NCBI GenBank assembly: GCA_036677505.1
Contig: JAVBWK010000011.1
Span: forward strand, 1 to 64,000
Source of the DNA: UBA2227 sp036677505
GTDB lineage: Bacteria; Bacillota_I; Bacilli_A; Erysipelotrichales; Erysipelotrichaceae
Direction of reading: 5' to 3'
Length of the DNA: 64,000 bases
Shown here: piece by piece, positions 1 through 9,082 of the stretch
Numbering within the stretch: the stretch's first letter is position 1
Layout: each line of letters opens with the position of its first letter
Position numbers and translations under genes: made by a program
Notes under the pieces: generated by a model
Database searches by the model: none
Told to the model about the DNA's origin: nothing
What the model saw: the letters and a program-made list of their open reading frames with translations, nothing else

Positions 1-53
1 TCAAACTCTTCGATCTCATCTCTGTTTCATCACCTCTGCCGCTTGTTTTCCCA

Positions 54-96
54 AAGAAAAACGGAGTTAGAAATTCATATGAATTTTTAACCCCGT
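54..96 (-). terminator. Rho-independent terminator of the DUF1622 gene
   Basis: Read on the minus strand, a long inverted repeat with one mismatch (arms about 88-96 and 61-69, extended by AAATTC/GAATTT) is followed by a T run at 55-60. It lies downstream of the minus-strand gene that ends at 147. Confidence 0.65.
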
Positions 97-112
97 ATTT
101 GTCTACAGTCTG

Positions 113-138
113 AACAGTCCGAGAGGACTGTTTTTATT
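113..138 (+). terminator. Plus-strand hairpin terminator
   Basis: The stem AACAGTCC/GGACTGTT with a GAGA loop is followed by TTTATT on the plus strand. No plus-strand gene is visible upstream in the window, so it probably ends a transcript entering from the left, or works as a bidirectional barrier. Confidence 0.55.
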
Positions 139-146
139 ATGCTTTC

Positions 147-533
147 TTACAATTTACCGTCTGACTCGTGGTCATACTCCATCTCTTCGCGAACATGCTT
201 CAGACTGTGTCCGACTTCCCAGCTGACCAAGACGGATACGATGACATGCAAAACAATAATTGCACTGACGATAGCCAAATCGGTATAGTCACGGATCGTG
301 ATCAGGCGCAGAACCTCAGCGGCTAAATAGAACAATAAGCCCAGTGCAATCCCGCGTCCCATCCGAATCCGCAGATCGGTCGAGGTTTGCTTATACTTGA
401 GACGAACAAACCGGCAGATCGTCTGAAATGCAACGAGTATGATGATTGCGGCTCCGGTCAACTCCAACAGTAACATCAGCAGTTTTGTCAGATCGATGAC
501 AAAATGATGAATCAGCTCATATAATGCTTCCAT
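147..533 (-). CDS. DUF1622 family membrane protein
   Basis: Small integral membrane protein of 128 residues. Hydrophobic spans near residues 12-35, 60-78 and 86-105 predict three membrane helices, with a charged Tyr/Arg/Lys-rich loop between the first two. Pattern and length fit the DUF1622 family, whose function is unknown. The ATG at 533 has AAAGGA about 12 bases upstream; a TTG nine bases earlier would sit almost on that site, so ATG is preferred. It is a single gene with its own terminator, divergent from the acyl carrier protein cluster. Confidence 0.7.
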   Translation of the reverse strand: MEALYELIHHFVIDLTKLLMLLLELTGAAIIILVAFQTICRFVRLKYKQTSTDLRIRMGRGIALGLLFYLAAEVLRLITIRDYTDLAIVSAIIVLHVIVSVLVSWEVGHSLKHVREEMEYDHESDGKL

Positions 534-656
534 AGTTCCCAACTTTCCTTTGAATTACAATGTGTATTTTATCACTAAATCAAATAAATTGAAATAGTGA
601 ATTTTGTATTAGGAATGTTGCTTTTTCTTGCATAAGTAAAACTAGAGGTGAATATC

Positions 657-971
657 ATGACTAATTTTGCGAAGAAGAAGCAGCTTCTGAATTATCTTTT
701 TGTATTGTGGGGACAGTCAAAAATAATCAGTGAAGAATCATATGCTTCTTATGAACAAAAACCCTTCTTAGATGATTTCGACTATCTCATGAGGAATGCT
801 TTGAATCAGTTAAATGATGAACAGAAAATGATCATTATTAAAGAATTTATTGAAAAAAAATGTCCTCACTGGTATTTGGAATTCTACTCCCGAAGTTCTT
901 TTTATCGGCATAAGCACCAAAGTATGGACATATTTATACGTTGCCTGCATGGTCGAAAGATGATAAAATGA
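657..971 (+). CDS. Small conserved hypothetical next to acpP (possibly MG284/MPN403-like)
   Basis: Predicted 104-residue soluble basic protein rich in Lys, Phe and Tyr, with no signal peptide or membrane helix. The ATG at 657 follows AGAGGTG by six bases. It precedes acpP by 16 bp and probably shares its transcript. Mycoplasma genomes also carry small uncharacterised genes (MG284-MG286) just before an acyl carrier protein gene (MG287), and the size and composition here recall MG284/MPN403. That match is from memory and unverified. The C-terminal half, with a short basic helix-turn-helix-like stretch, also resembles ArpU/RinA-type sigma-like regulators. Confidence 0.5.
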   Translation: MTNFAKKKQLLNYLFVLWGQSKIISEESYASYEQKPFLDDFDYLMRNALNQLNDEQKMIIIKEFIEKKCPHWYLEFYSRSSFYRHKHQSMDIFIRCLHGRKMIK

Positions 972-987
972 TACAGAGGTGCACGAA

Positions 988-1212
988 ATGGATACTTTTT
1001 CTAGACTTAAAACACTATTGGAAAACCGAGGTATTAAGACCGGTCAGCTGACCGAAAATTCTACATTAAAGGACATTGGCATCGATTCATTGGATTTGGT
1101 CGAAGTTCTTTTGGAGTTGGAAAAAGAACTTAATGTCACTTTTTCGGATGATGAATTGCTGGGGTGCAGAAGTATCAGCGATGTAGTGAATTTGGTCTCG
1201 AAAAAGAACTAA
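988..1212 (+). CDS. acpP: Acyl carrier protein
   Basis: Carries growing acyl chains on a phosphopantetheine arm during fatty acid synthesis. The 74-residue acidic protein has the prosthetic-group motif GIDSLDL; the modified serine is about residue 34. It lacks the usual DELGADSLD form, so it may be a specialised rather than the housekeeping ACP. The ATG at 988 has AGAGGTG six bases upstream; a GTG nine bases earlier overlaps that site. ptsI follows after 11 bp and its ribosome site touches the acpP stop, so the two are co-transcribed. Confidence 0.88.
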   Translation: MDTFSRLKTLLENRGIKTGQLTENSTLKDIGIDSLDLVEVLLELEKELNVTFSDDELLGCRSISDVVNLVSKKN

Positions 1213-1223
1213 GGAGGAATTTT

Positions 1224-2927
1224 ATGTACAAGGGAATAGCAGCTTCATCAGGTGTAGTTGTCTCAAAAGTGTATAAACTGGAACATCCGGTGTTGCAGAT
1301 TGAGCGCAAAAATTCGGATGCCGAATCCGAAATCAAGAAGTTGGCATCGGCACTGAAGAAGACACAATCAGACATTGAAACGATTCAGAAGAAGGCAGTC
1401 GGTAAACTCACGGATGAAGAATTGGCAATTTTCGATGCCCATTTGATGGTCACACAAGATCCTGAGTTTATCGGTCAGATCGAGGAAATGATCAAAAATG
1501 AAAATGTCAATGCTGAGTTTGCGGTCAATGAAGTCGGCGGTATGTTTATTTCTATGTTCGAATCGATGGATGACGCCTATTTTAAAGAAAGAGCTGCAGA
1601 TATCAAGGATGTTACCTATCGGATCAAATGCCATATCTGCAATATCATGATTCCGAATCTGGCTTTGATTGATGAAGAAGTCGTCATCGTTGCTCATGAT
1701 CTGACACCTTCTGATACAGCTCAGCTCAATAAAGCATTTACCAAAGGATTTGCGACCGAAATCGGAGGCCGTACGTCTCACTCAGCAATCATGGCGCGCA
1801 GCCTGGAAATTCCGGCTGTCGTCGGTGCAGGCGATTTGCTGTCAAAATGTGATCATGGGGACGGTATTATTTTGGATGCGTTGGATGGTGTCGTGATCAT
1901 CCGTCCCAGCGAAGAAGAAATCAGACATTATACCAATAAGGCCAACCGCTTTGCGGAAATGAAACAGAGCCTGAAAGTCTTAAAAGATGCCGAAAGTGTA
2001 ACGACTGACGGACACCACGTCGAACTGGTCGGTAACATAGGAACACCCAATGATGTCGTGGGTGTATTGAATAACGGCGGTGAGGGTGTCGGTCTGTATC
2101 GCACCGAATTCTTATATATGGATGCAACTGCACTTCCTACAGAAGAAGAGCAGTTTGAAGCCTATAAAACTGTATTGGAAAGAATGAAAAACAAGCCGGT
2201 CGTTGTACGCACATTGGATATCGGCGGCGATAAAGAACTTTCATATCTTCAGTTTCCCAAGGAGATGAATCCTTTCTTAGGATACCGTGCTATCCGTCTG
2301 TGTTTAGACCGGACAGATATATTCCGTACCCAATTGCGTGCTTTGTTAAGAGCCAGTGTATACGGTAATTTGTGCATCATGTTTCCGATGATTGCAACTC
2401 TGAAGGAGTTCAGGGAGGCAAAATCGATCATTGAAGATGAAAAAGAAAACCTTATTTATCAAGGTCACAAAGTCGGCAAATATCAGTTGGGTATCATGGT
2501 TGAAATTCCGGCAGCTGCGGTTTTAGCCGATCAGTTTGCCAAAGAAGTTGATTTCATGAGTATCGGTACCAATGATTTGATTCAATACTCCATGGCTGCC
2601 GATCGCATGAGTGAAAAAGTTGCTTATCTGTACCAACCGTACAACCCTTCATTACTCCGCCTGATCAAAATGACGATCGATGGCGCCCATAAGGAGGGCA
2701 AGTGGGTCGGTATGTGCGGTGAGATGGCCGGTGAAGAGTTGGCAGTGCCGGTATTGCTTGGATTGGGACTCGATGAGTTCTCGATGTCCGCTTCATCGAT
2801 CCTTGCGGCCAGAAAAATGGTTCGTGAACTGAGTTATGCAGAAATGAAAGTCATGGCTGAGAAGGCACTGACGATGGCAACCGCGGAAGAAGTCATCGAA
2901 CTGATCAAAAAATCAATTGCCAAATAA
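1224..2927 (+). CDS. ptsI: Phosphoenolpyruvate-protein phosphotransferase (PTS enzyme I)
   Basis: First enzyme of the PEP:sugar phosphotransferase system. It takes phosphate from PEP onto a histidine and passes it to HPr in the cytoplasm. At 567 residues it is full length. The phospho-histidine motif GGRTSHSAIMARS is present (His about 186). The C-terminal PEP-binding barrel has GTNDLIQY and the GMCGEMAG cysteine motif. The start at 1224 follows AAGGAGGAATTTT. ptsH, its usual partner, is not adjacent; acpP is upstream instead. A strong hairpin follows the stop. Confidence 0.96.
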   Translation: MYKGIAASSGVVVSKVYKLEHPVLQIERKNSDAESEIKKLASALKKTQSDIETIQKKAVGKLTDEELAIFDAHLMVTQDPEFIGQIEEMIKNENVNAEFAVNEVGGMFISMFESMDDAYFKERAADIKDVTYRIKCHICNIMIPNLALIDEEVVIVAHDLTPSDTAQLNKAFTKGFATEIGGRTSHSAIMARSLEIPAVVGAGDLLSKCDHGDGIILDALDGVVIIRPSEEEIRHYTNKANRFAEMKQSLKVLKDAESVTTDGHHVELVGNIGTPNDVVGVLNNGGEGVGLYRTEFLYMDATALPTEEEQFEAYKTVLERMKNKPVVVRTLDIGGDKELSYLQFPKEMNPFLGYRAIRLCLDRTDIFRTQLRALLRASVYGNLCIMFPMIATLKEFREAKSIIEDEKENLIYQGHKVGKYQLGIMVEIPAAAVLADQFAKEVDFMSIGTNDLIQYSMAADRMSEKVAYLYQPYNPSLLRLIKMTIDGAHKEGKWVGMCGEMAGEELAVPVLLGLGLDEFSMSASSILAARKMVRELSYAEMKVMAEKALTMATAEEVIELIKKSIAK

Positions 2928-2928
2928 G

Positions 2929-2960
2929 AAAAAGACACATCTCGCGATGTGTCTTTCTTT
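2929..2960. terminator. Bidirectional terminator between ptsI and the DUF4332 gene
   Basis: An 11-bp stem (AAAGACACATC/GATGTGTCTTT) with a TCGC loop has T-rich tracts on both sides, so it can end the convergent ptsI and DUF4332 transcripts. Confidence 0.85.
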
Positions 2961-3364
2961 TAGTAAAATACGGCTCTTGGTAACTCTTTGGCTTGTGCCA
3001 CCCACTTCTCAACTTCTTTGAGAACAGGAACACGACGTACAAGTTTCTTTTCTTCGTTGACCTCAGCCATTTTTGCTGTCAGATTGTCCGGTCGGCGGCC
3101 TGCAAGTTCAACCACGGTGTCTACACCGGCGGCTTCGAGCAACTCAGCATATTCTCCGGCAATGCCTTTGATTCTAAACAGGTCAGCATGATTCACAAAC
3201 TTCAAAACCAGTTTTTCGGAAATTCCGGTTTTTTCAGCGAGGTCAATACGTCCCTTTTTCGTTGCTCCGACCTCAAGAAGTGCCTCTACAGATTTAACGC
3301 CGACTTCTAAGAATTTAGCTTCATAAACTTCACCAATACCCTCAATCGTAGTCAGTTTTGACAT
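2960..3364 (-). CDS. DUF4332 / helix-hairpin-helix domain protein
   Basis: Soluble 134-residue protein. Two similar halves each carry a helix-hairpin-helix-like segment: IEGIGEVYEAKFLEVGV near the start and IKGIAGEYAELLEAAGV in the middle. This is typical of DUF4332, a family related to DNA-binding HhH domains of polymerase and ligase type. The cellular role is not known. The ATG at 3364 follows an AAGGAGGGC site. It is monocistronic and convergent with ptsI. Confidence 0.75.
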   Translation of the reverse strand: MSKLTTIEGIGEVYEAKFLEVGVKSVEALLEVGATKKGRIDLAEKTGISEKLVLKFVNHADLFRIKGIAGEYAELLEAAGVDTVVELAGRRPDNLTAKMAEVNEEKKLVRRVPVLKEVEKWVAQAKELPRAVFY

Positions 3365-3464
3365 ATATGCCCTCCTTATTAGTTTTATTATGCTCCTAAC
3401 AAGTACTTAAATCAACAAATCTGATGCATTTTCATTATTTTCATAAATATTCCGATTTTCCGTG

Positions 3465-4565
3465 TTAAGCATCATCCAACGACAATTGCTCACTACTGCT
3501 TATCACCGAGCGGATCTGATTACGCCCGTCAGATTTAGCTAAATACAATGCTTTATCAGCACGCTGGATAATGGTATTGATGTCATCGCCGGACTTGCTG
3601 GTAGTAACTCCGCAGCTGATCGTGATTGAACCATATCGATGCAGGGGTAATGATTCTACGGCTCTGCGCACCTTCTCCGCCAGAATCATAGCGCCTTCCA
3701 ACGGTGTTTCAGGACAGATGATCAGAAACTCCTCACCACCCCAGCGTCCGACCGTATCCGTGAGACGGCAGATGGGTACGATCGCTGACGCGATTTCAAC
3801 CAGAATCTGATCTCCGGCTAAATGTCCGTAGTTGTCGTTGAATCGTTTAAATAAATCCAAATCCCCCATGATCACACTGAAATGTGGTGTGCCGCGCCGG
3901 ATACGCGCCAGCTCTTTGATCATCACCTCATCGAGCTTCAAGCGGTTGCTGATTCCGGTCAGTGCATCGGTGTGTGATAATCGTAAGAGATCCTCATTTT
4001 TTAATCGAATGAAATCATATGCTTTCGAGCGGCTGAGCTCTGAAAACGAAATCAGGATCGTGATGCATGTAGCTGAGAATATCAGATTGACAAGTGAAGT
4101 AATGTTAAAGAGGGATGCATCATTCATAGATTGAATCCAAATGATTCCCAGAAAAATGATCAGAAACGAGAAGATGGTAATCAACCGTCCCAAATGTCTT
4201 CCCAAAAGGAAATAGGAGATCGGAGGGAAAACCAGAATCCATGCAAAAGCATAATCCTGTGGACCGGATATCAGGATATAGACAATCAGAAGTAAGCTGT
4301 ATAAAACAACTGCCAAAACAGAGGCATGTTTTACATGATTGGTTTTATGGAAATAGTACAACAAAGCACTCGCTATGACGATCGCGAAAGCATCAATGAT
4401 GGCAATCACATACAAACGATGGATAAAAACATTAAGAAATATCAGAAAGACGAATATCGGCATAAGTATTATAAGAATGTTATTCATCAGATACGTCTGC
4501 CAATATTCAGGCTGATCCGGTTTGAAATGGAAACCGTTGGTTACAAACTGTTGATAGCGACTCAA
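3465..4565 (-). CDS. Membrane-bound diguanylate cyclase (GGDEF)
   Basis: Likely makes the second messenger cyclic di-GMP from two GTP. The 366-residue protein has about six hydrophobic helices in residues 25-175, then a GGDEF domain with the catalytic signature as GGEEF (GRWGGEEFLIICP). DALTGISNR and GDLDLFKRFND mark the start of the domain and its metal/GTP site. An RxxD inhibitory site is not obvious. The start is a TTG at 4565 behind GGAGGGGTG; no in-frame ATG fits as well. A second, differently built GGDEF gene lies at 16812. Confidence 0.88.
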   Translation of the reverse strand: MSRYQQFVTNGFHFKPDQPEYWQTYLMNNILIILMPIFVFLIFLNVFIHRLYVIAIIDAFAIVIASALLYYFHKTNHVKHASVLAVVLYSLLLIVYILISGPQDYAFAWILVFPPISYFLLGRHLGRLITIFSFLIIFLGIIWIQSMNDASLFNITSLVNLIFSATCITILISFSELSRSKAYDFIRLKNEDLLRLSHTDALTGISNRLKLDEVMIKELARIRRGTPHFSVIMGDLDLFKRFNDNYGHLAGDQILVEIASAIVPICRLTDTVGRWGGEEFLIICPETPLEGAMILAEKVRRAVESLPLHRYGSITISCGVTTSKSGDDINTIIQRADKALYLAKSDGRNQIRSVISSSEQLSLDDA

Positions 4566-4627
4566 TTCGCATCACCCCTCCACCCGTTGATTCAACTATA
4601 TCACAGCAGAGACTGTCTTGTTAAGAT

Positions 4628-4651
4628 AAAAAAAGGTGTGATTTACACACC
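4628..4651 (-). terminator. Terminator of the lysine operon
   Basis: On the minus strand GGTGTG-TAAAT-CACACC is followed by seven T. The stem overlaps the stop codon of the last gene, so transcription ends immediately after the operon. Confidence 0.85.
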
Positions 4652-5770
4652 ATAATTAAGCAAGATTTTCTCAAAGAAGTTGATTCCTTCCAATAATACA
4701 GCCTCATCAAAATTGAAGTATCGGCTGTGCAAAGGATGTTGATATCCCAAGGCTACATTTTTTGTGCCAAGCAGAACGAAACAGCCCGGTACAACCTGTT
4801 GATAAAAACTGAAATCTTCTGAAATCATCAGCGGCTGAACATGGACAAATTTATCTTGATCCAGTACGGAAGAAGCAAACTGTACCAAATTTCGGTCATT
4901 GATGACGGGCGGGTAATAATCCTTAATCGACAGTGTGATATTGACTCCGTAAGCTGTTTCGATACCAAGAACCACAGAGGTCAGACGTTTCTTGCACAGT
5001 TGATATACATCCTGCGAGAAAGCCCGGATCGTACCGCTCATCGTCACCGATTTCGCGATGATATTACGGGCTTCACCCCCGGATACGGTACCGATCGTGA
5101 TGACCGCTGACTGCAACGGATCGAGATTTCGGCTGACAATCGAATGAATGCCTTGTACCAATGCTGCCTGAGCGATGATTGCATCGACTCCCAAGTGCGG
5201 TTGTGCTCCATGAGCACTCACACCGTGAATGGTAAGATCGAATTCACCGTTTTGTGCCATCATCGGACCTTCACAAAGTCCGAAGATACCTTGAGGAAGT
5301 CCCGGATATAAATGAATTCCAAAAATGGCTTTGATATCGTATCGCGTAAACAATCCGGAATCGACAATAATTTTAGCTCCGCCGGGGCCTTCTTCCGCCG
5401 GCTGAAAGATAAACACCACAGAATAATGAGTCTCCCTGTTCGCCAGACGTCGAGCCAGTCCCAGCAGCGTCGTCATATGACCGTCATGACCGCAAGCATG
5501 CATCTTTCCGGGATGGTTAGAAGAGAAACCGACATCGGTCGATTCTTCTACCGGAAGAGCATCCATATCCGCCCGAAAGGCAATGGCTTCACTGATTTTT
5601 CCTTGTTTAAAAGCGATCCAACCGGTAGAAGCTACAGATTCGACCGTATAACCTAAGGATTCCATGATTTCTTTGACCATCTGCGATGTCTTGAATAAGT
5701 TAAATCCCACTTCCGGGATCTGATGCAATGTCCGCCGGGTCTCAGTGACCCAGTCTAACCAAGATTTCAT
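4643..5770 (-). CDS. N-acetyldiaminopimelate deacetylase (M20 amidohydrolase)
   Basis: Removes acetate from N-acetyl-LL-2,6-diaminopimelate to give LL-DAP in the acetylase variant of lysine synthesis. The 375-residue M20 metallopeptidase-fold protein has the metal-binding MHACGHDGHMTTLL stretch, EEGPGG and a late HPLHSRYF segment. Specific assignment rests on context: it is the last operon gene, directly after the tetrahydrodipicolinate acetyltransferase (2-bp gap). The Bacillus equivalent is YkuR, sometimes called DapL, a name also used for an unrelated aminotransferase, so no symbol is given. ATG 5770 follows GGAAATAG. Confidence 0.88.
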   Translation of the reverse strand: MKSWLDWVTETRRTLHQIPEVGFNLFKTSQMVKEIMESLGYTVESVASTGWIAFKQGKISEAIAFRADMDALPVEESTDVGFSSNHPGKMHACGHDGHMTTLLGLARRLANRETHYSVVFIFQPAEEGPGGAKIIVDSGLFTRYDIKAIFGIHLYPGLPQGIFGLCEGPMMAQNGEFDLTIHGVSAHGAQPHLGVDAIIAQAALVQGIHSIVSRNLDPLQSAVITIGTVSGGEARNIIAKSVTMSGTIRAFSQDVYQLCKKRLTSVVLGIETAYGVNITLSIKDYYPPVINDRNLVQFASSVLDQDKFVHVQPLMISEDFSFYQQVVPGCFVLLGTKNVALGYQHPLHSRYFNFDEAVLLEGINFFEKILLNYGV

Positions 5771-5772
5771 CT

Positions 5773-6480
5773 CTATTTCCTCAAATCTGCCAAAATTTCG
5801 GTTTTAGCATCCGTTTTCTCATCACGGCGCTTGATGATGCGCGCCGGAGAGCCGGCAACCACCATGTCATCGGCCACATCTTCCAATACGATTGAGCCGG
5901 CTGCGATCACGGCCCGATGACCGATCTTGACTCCCTCAAGGATGACCGCATTGGCTCCGACCAAGACTTCATCACCCAAAATCACCGGTTGTTTGCTGGG
6001 GGGCTCCAAGACTCCGGCGATCACGGCTCCGGCACCGATATGACAGTTCTTCCCGATCGTTCCGCGGGCACCGATGACCGCATTCATATCGATCATCGTC
6101 GCTTCACCGATCACAGCTCCGATGTTGATTACCGCACCCATCATGATGACTGCGTTTTTTCCAATCGATGCATGTTCGCGGATGATGGCACCCGGCTCAA
6201 TCCGGGCATCAATATGTGAAATATCCAATAGAGGAATCGCACTGTTACGACGGTCATTTTCCATCACGATATCTGTCAGATGTGGGTGGTTTTTCAGAAA
6301 CTGATCAATATGTGCGATATCTGCGAAAATGATTTTCGAATATTCACTGCCAAACACTTTTAAGTCACCGAAGTCAACGTTGCTGAAATCACCGTTGACA
6401 TACAGTTTTACCGGGGTTTTTTTGACACTGTTTTTGATAAATGCGGCAATCGCATACGGATCGGATAAAAAAGTTTCCAT
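5773..6480 (-). CDS. dapH: Tetrahydrodipicolinate N-acetyltransferase
   Basis: Acetylates tetrahydrodipicolinate using acetyl-CoA, committing the pathway to the acetylated branch. The 235-residue protein has an N-terminal alpha domain and then a left-handed beta helix of hexapeptide repeats from about residue 90 to 210 (IGKNAVIMMGAVINIGAVIG and the following turns). ILGDEVLVGANAVILEGVKI is typical of DapH, not the succinylating DapD. ATG 6480 follows AGGAGG. It sits 9 bp after dapB and 2 bp before the deacetylase gene. Confidence 0.94.
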   Translation of the reverse strand: METFLSDPYAIAAFIKNSVKKTPVKLYVNGDFSNVDFGDLKVFGSEYSKIIFADIAHIDQFLKNHPHLTDIVMENDRRNSAIPLLDISHIDARIEPGAIIREHASIGKNAVIMMGAVINIGAVIGEATMIDMNAVIGARGTIGKNCHIGAGAVIAGVLEPPSKQPVILGDEVLVGANAVILEGVKIGHRAVIAAGSIVLEDVADDMVVAGSPARIIKRRDEKTDAKTEILADLRK

Positions 6481-6489
6481 AGGTCCTCC

Positions 6490-7224
6490 TTATAGTAAAT
6501 CATCCATGGAATATAATCCCACGGGGGCTGATGTGATAAACTGTGCAGCGCGCAACGCACCCTGAGCAAACACTTCCTTCGAAAATGCCCGGTGACTGAT
6601 TTCGATGCTCTCGGATTCACCGGCAAACAACACAGTGTGATCACCGACGATCGATCCGGCACGAATGGCATGAATACCGATCGTGTCCGGTTTGCGCTTA
6701 CCGTCAACATGACCGGTAACCACCGTTCGGGCAGCCGGTAAGGTTTCATTGATCGTATTGACCAACAGCTTGGCGGTGCCACTAGGCGCATCCGCTTTGC
6801 GATTGTGATGTGCTTCGATCAGCTCGATATCGAAATCCTGTAGATAAGACGTCGCTAAGGCAAGCAGTTTTCGCATGACCAACACTCCGAATGAGTAGTT
6901 GGCACTGTGAAAAATGGGGATAAGAGCAGAGGCCTCTTGAATGGCTTTAAGCTGCTCATCTGTATAGCCGGTCGTGGCTAACACAAGCGGAACATGATGG
7001 CTGATGGTATAACTCAACAGATGCTCTATAGCATCGGGATATGAGAAATCAATGATGACATCCGCTGAAGGGGCATCCTCAATATGTGCATATACAGGAA
7101 AGCGATCAGATGTCCTGCCTTTGGGATCAACTCCGCCCACCAAATTCAGGTTCTTCGAATGTGTGACCTCGTGAGCCACACGTTGTCCCATCTTGCCTAA
7201 GATTCCATATATCAGGATATTCAT
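6490..7224 (-). CDS. dapB: 4-hydroxy-tetrahydrodipicolinate reductase
   Basis: NAD(P)H-dependent reduction of the DapA product to tetrahydrodipicolinate. The 244-residue protein starts with a Rossmann nucleotide site (GILGKMGQRV) and has the family motif EAHHNRKADAPSGTA, which holds the catalytic His and Lys and the substrate-binding turn. The start codon overlaps the dapA stop by four bases (ATGA), so translation is coupled. Confidence 0.97.
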   Translation of the reverse strand: MNILIYGILGKMGQRVAHEVTHSKNLNLVGGVDPKGRTSDRFPVYAHIEDAPSADVIIDFSYPDAIEHLLSYTISHHVPLVLATTGYTDEQLKAIQEASALIPIFHSANYSFGVLVMRKLLALATSYLQDFDIELIEAHHNRKADAPSGTAKLLVNTINETLPAARTVVTGHVDGKRKPDTIGIHAIRAGSIVGDHTVLFAGESESIEISHRAFSKEVFAQGALRAAQFITSAPVGLYSMDDLL

Positions 7225-8111
7225 ACACTCTCACCCAACAGATGATAATGATCCAAGGCTTCGATCAGGATCTGGCGATGATTATCTTCCAAATCAACCA
7301 AGGGGAGTCGGGTCTGACCGACAGGATGACCGCACAGGTTCATAGCTGCTTTGATCGGCACCGGATTGCTTTCGATAAACAACACTTTATGCAACAATTG
7401 AAGCTCATCAGACAATGCTTTTGACTTTGCATGCTGACCGCTGCGATACATCAGGCACATATCGGAAATCGTCTTTGGGATCAGGTTCGCACTGACTGAA
7501 ATCACACCGTCTCCGCCCAATGCCAGAACATCAAAAATCTGATCATCATTTCCGCTGTACACCGCAAAATCACCATCGGTATGATCAATGATCGCTTTGA
7601 TTTGTTCAAGATTGCCACTGGCTTCTTTCACTCCGACGATATTCGGCAATTTTGACAGTTCAACGACCGTTTCGGTTGAAATATTGACGCCGCAACGCGA
7701 GGGAACGTTATATAAAATGATCGGTAATTGCACCGCTTTGGCAATGGCCGAGAAGTGAGCGATCAGACCGCGTTGGGTCGGTTTGTTATAGTAGGGGGCG
7801 ACCAAAAGCAAACCATTCGCACCGACTTGCTGAGCATATAAGGAAAGTTCGATAGATTGAGCCGTGTTGTTGGTGCCGGTATTAGCGATGACCGGGATGC
7901 GTCCGCCAGCAAATTCGATGGCACTTTTGATCATCCGTTTCTTCTCGTCCATCGACAATACCGGTGATTCACCGGTGGTACCGATGACGATGATCGCATC
8001 CGTCTTTTGTTGAATGTGCCATTCGATCAGAGTGGCAAACTCGTCAAGATCGATCTGGTTTTCTTTGAAAGGAGTAACGATGGCTACTCCTGAGCCTTCA
8101 AACAGTTTCAT
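7221..8111 (-). CDS. dapA: 4-hydroxy-tetrahydrodipicolinate synthase
   Basis: Condenses pyruvate with aspartate semialdehyde, the first step unique to lysine and DAP synthesis. At 296 residues it is normal TIM-barrel length. Visible motifs are GTTGESPVLS (substrate carboxylate loop), YNVPSRCG (catalytic Tyr) and GVKEASGN, where the lysine forms the Schiff base with pyruvate. The gene starts 2 bp after the asd stop. Confidence 0.97.
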   Translation of the reverse strand: MKLFEGSGVAIVTPFKENQIDLDEFATLIEWHIQQKTDAIIVIGTTGESPVLSMDEKKRMIKSAIEFAGGRIPVIANTGTNNTAQSIELSLYAQQVGANGLLLVAPYYNKPTQRGLIAHFSAIAKAVQLPIILYNVPSRCGVNISTETVVELSKLPNIVGVKEASGNLEQIKAIIDHTDGDFAVYSGNDDQIFDVLALGGDGVISVSANLIPKTISDMCLMYRSGQHAKSKALSDELQLLHKVLFIESNPVPIKAAMNLCGHPVGQTRLPLVDLEDNHRQILIEALDHYHLLGESV

Positions 8112-8113
8112 TT

Positions 8114-9082
8114 TTAATCCTCCATGAGCAGTTGGGCGATTTGAATCGCATTGGTCGCGGCGCCTTTGCGGATATTATCCGCAACGACCCACAGGTTTAG
8201 TCCGTTTCTGACGCTGTGATCGCGTCGGATCCGGCCGACATACACCAAATCCTGGCCGCTGGCTTGTTGCGGTGTCGGGATCTGGTCTTCAAAGACGAGC
8301 AGTCCCGGCTGTGCTTTAAGCAATCTGATCACCTCAGACAGTTCAAAGGACTGTTCTACTTCCACGTTGATGGATACACTGTGACCATTGAATACCGGAA
8401 TGCGCACGCAGGTCGCAGTGACCGGTAAATCTTTCAGATGCAGGATCTTGCGTGTTTCCTCAACCATTTTGACTTCTTCTTTGGTATAGCCGTCGGTAAG
8501 CATCGCATCGATCTGCGCTAAGGCATTGTGCAGGATCGGTGCAGGATAGAAGATTGACGATTCGCCGGCAAGATTTCTCTGTAAATCCGCAACGCCTTTA
8601 TATCCTGAACCGGAGACCGCCTGAAAGGTCGTATAAACGACCCGCTTGAGTCCCAAAGGTTTCAATGCATGCAGGGGAACGACGGACTGTATCGTCGAGC
8701 AGTTGGGATTGGCGATAATGCCGTGATGACTGAGAGCATCCTGAGGATTGACTTCAGGGACAACCAGGGGTACCTGATCATTCATGCGCCACATGCTGCT
8801 GTTGTCGATAACCGTGATTCCTTTTGCGGCGGCGATTGGTGCATAGACACGGCTGATTTCACCGCCGGCCGAAAACAGGGCGATATCGATGGACCTGTCA
8901 AAACTGCGCTCATCAAGCACTTCGACCGGATAGGTTTTTCCGTTGAAAGAAACAATCTTTCCGGCAGACTTTGCTGAAGCAAAGAAATAGATTCGGTTTA
9001 TCGGAAAATTAATTTCTTGTAAAACATCAATGAATGTCTGACCGACCATGCCGGTCGCACCAACGATCGCAATATTTTTCAT
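8114..9082 (-). CDS. asd: Aspartate-semialdehyde dehydrogenase
   Basis: Reduces aspartyl phosphate to aspartate semialdehyde with NADPH. The 322-residue protein has an N-terminal VGATGMVGQTF nucleotide loop, the catalytic cysteine in NPNCSTIQ, and RIPVFNGHS near the C-terminal substrate site. The start overlaps the dapF stop by four bases. Product and substrate connect the neighbouring lysC and dapA steps. Confidence 0.97.
   Translation of the reverse strand: MKNIAIVGATGMVGQTFIDVLQEINFPINRIYFFASAKSAGKIVSFNGKTYPVEVLDERSFDRSIDIALFSAGGEISRVYAPIAAAKGITVIDNSSMWRMNDQVPLVVPEVNPQDALSHHGIIANPNCSTIQSVVPLHALKPLGLKRVVYTTFQAVSGSGYKGVADLQRNLAGESSIFYPAPILHNALAQIDAMLTDGYTKEEVKMVEETRKILHLKDLPVTATCVRIPVFNGHSVSINVEVEQSFELSEVIRLLKAQPGLLVFEDQIPTPQQASGQDLVYVGRIRRDHSVRNGLNLWVVADNIRKGAATNAIQIAQLLMED

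Noticed and set aside
1..19. Possible start of a minus-strand gene (ATG at 19 with AGAGGTG upstream)
   Set aside because: Only six codons lie in the window and the spacing to the ribosome site is long; not enough to call.
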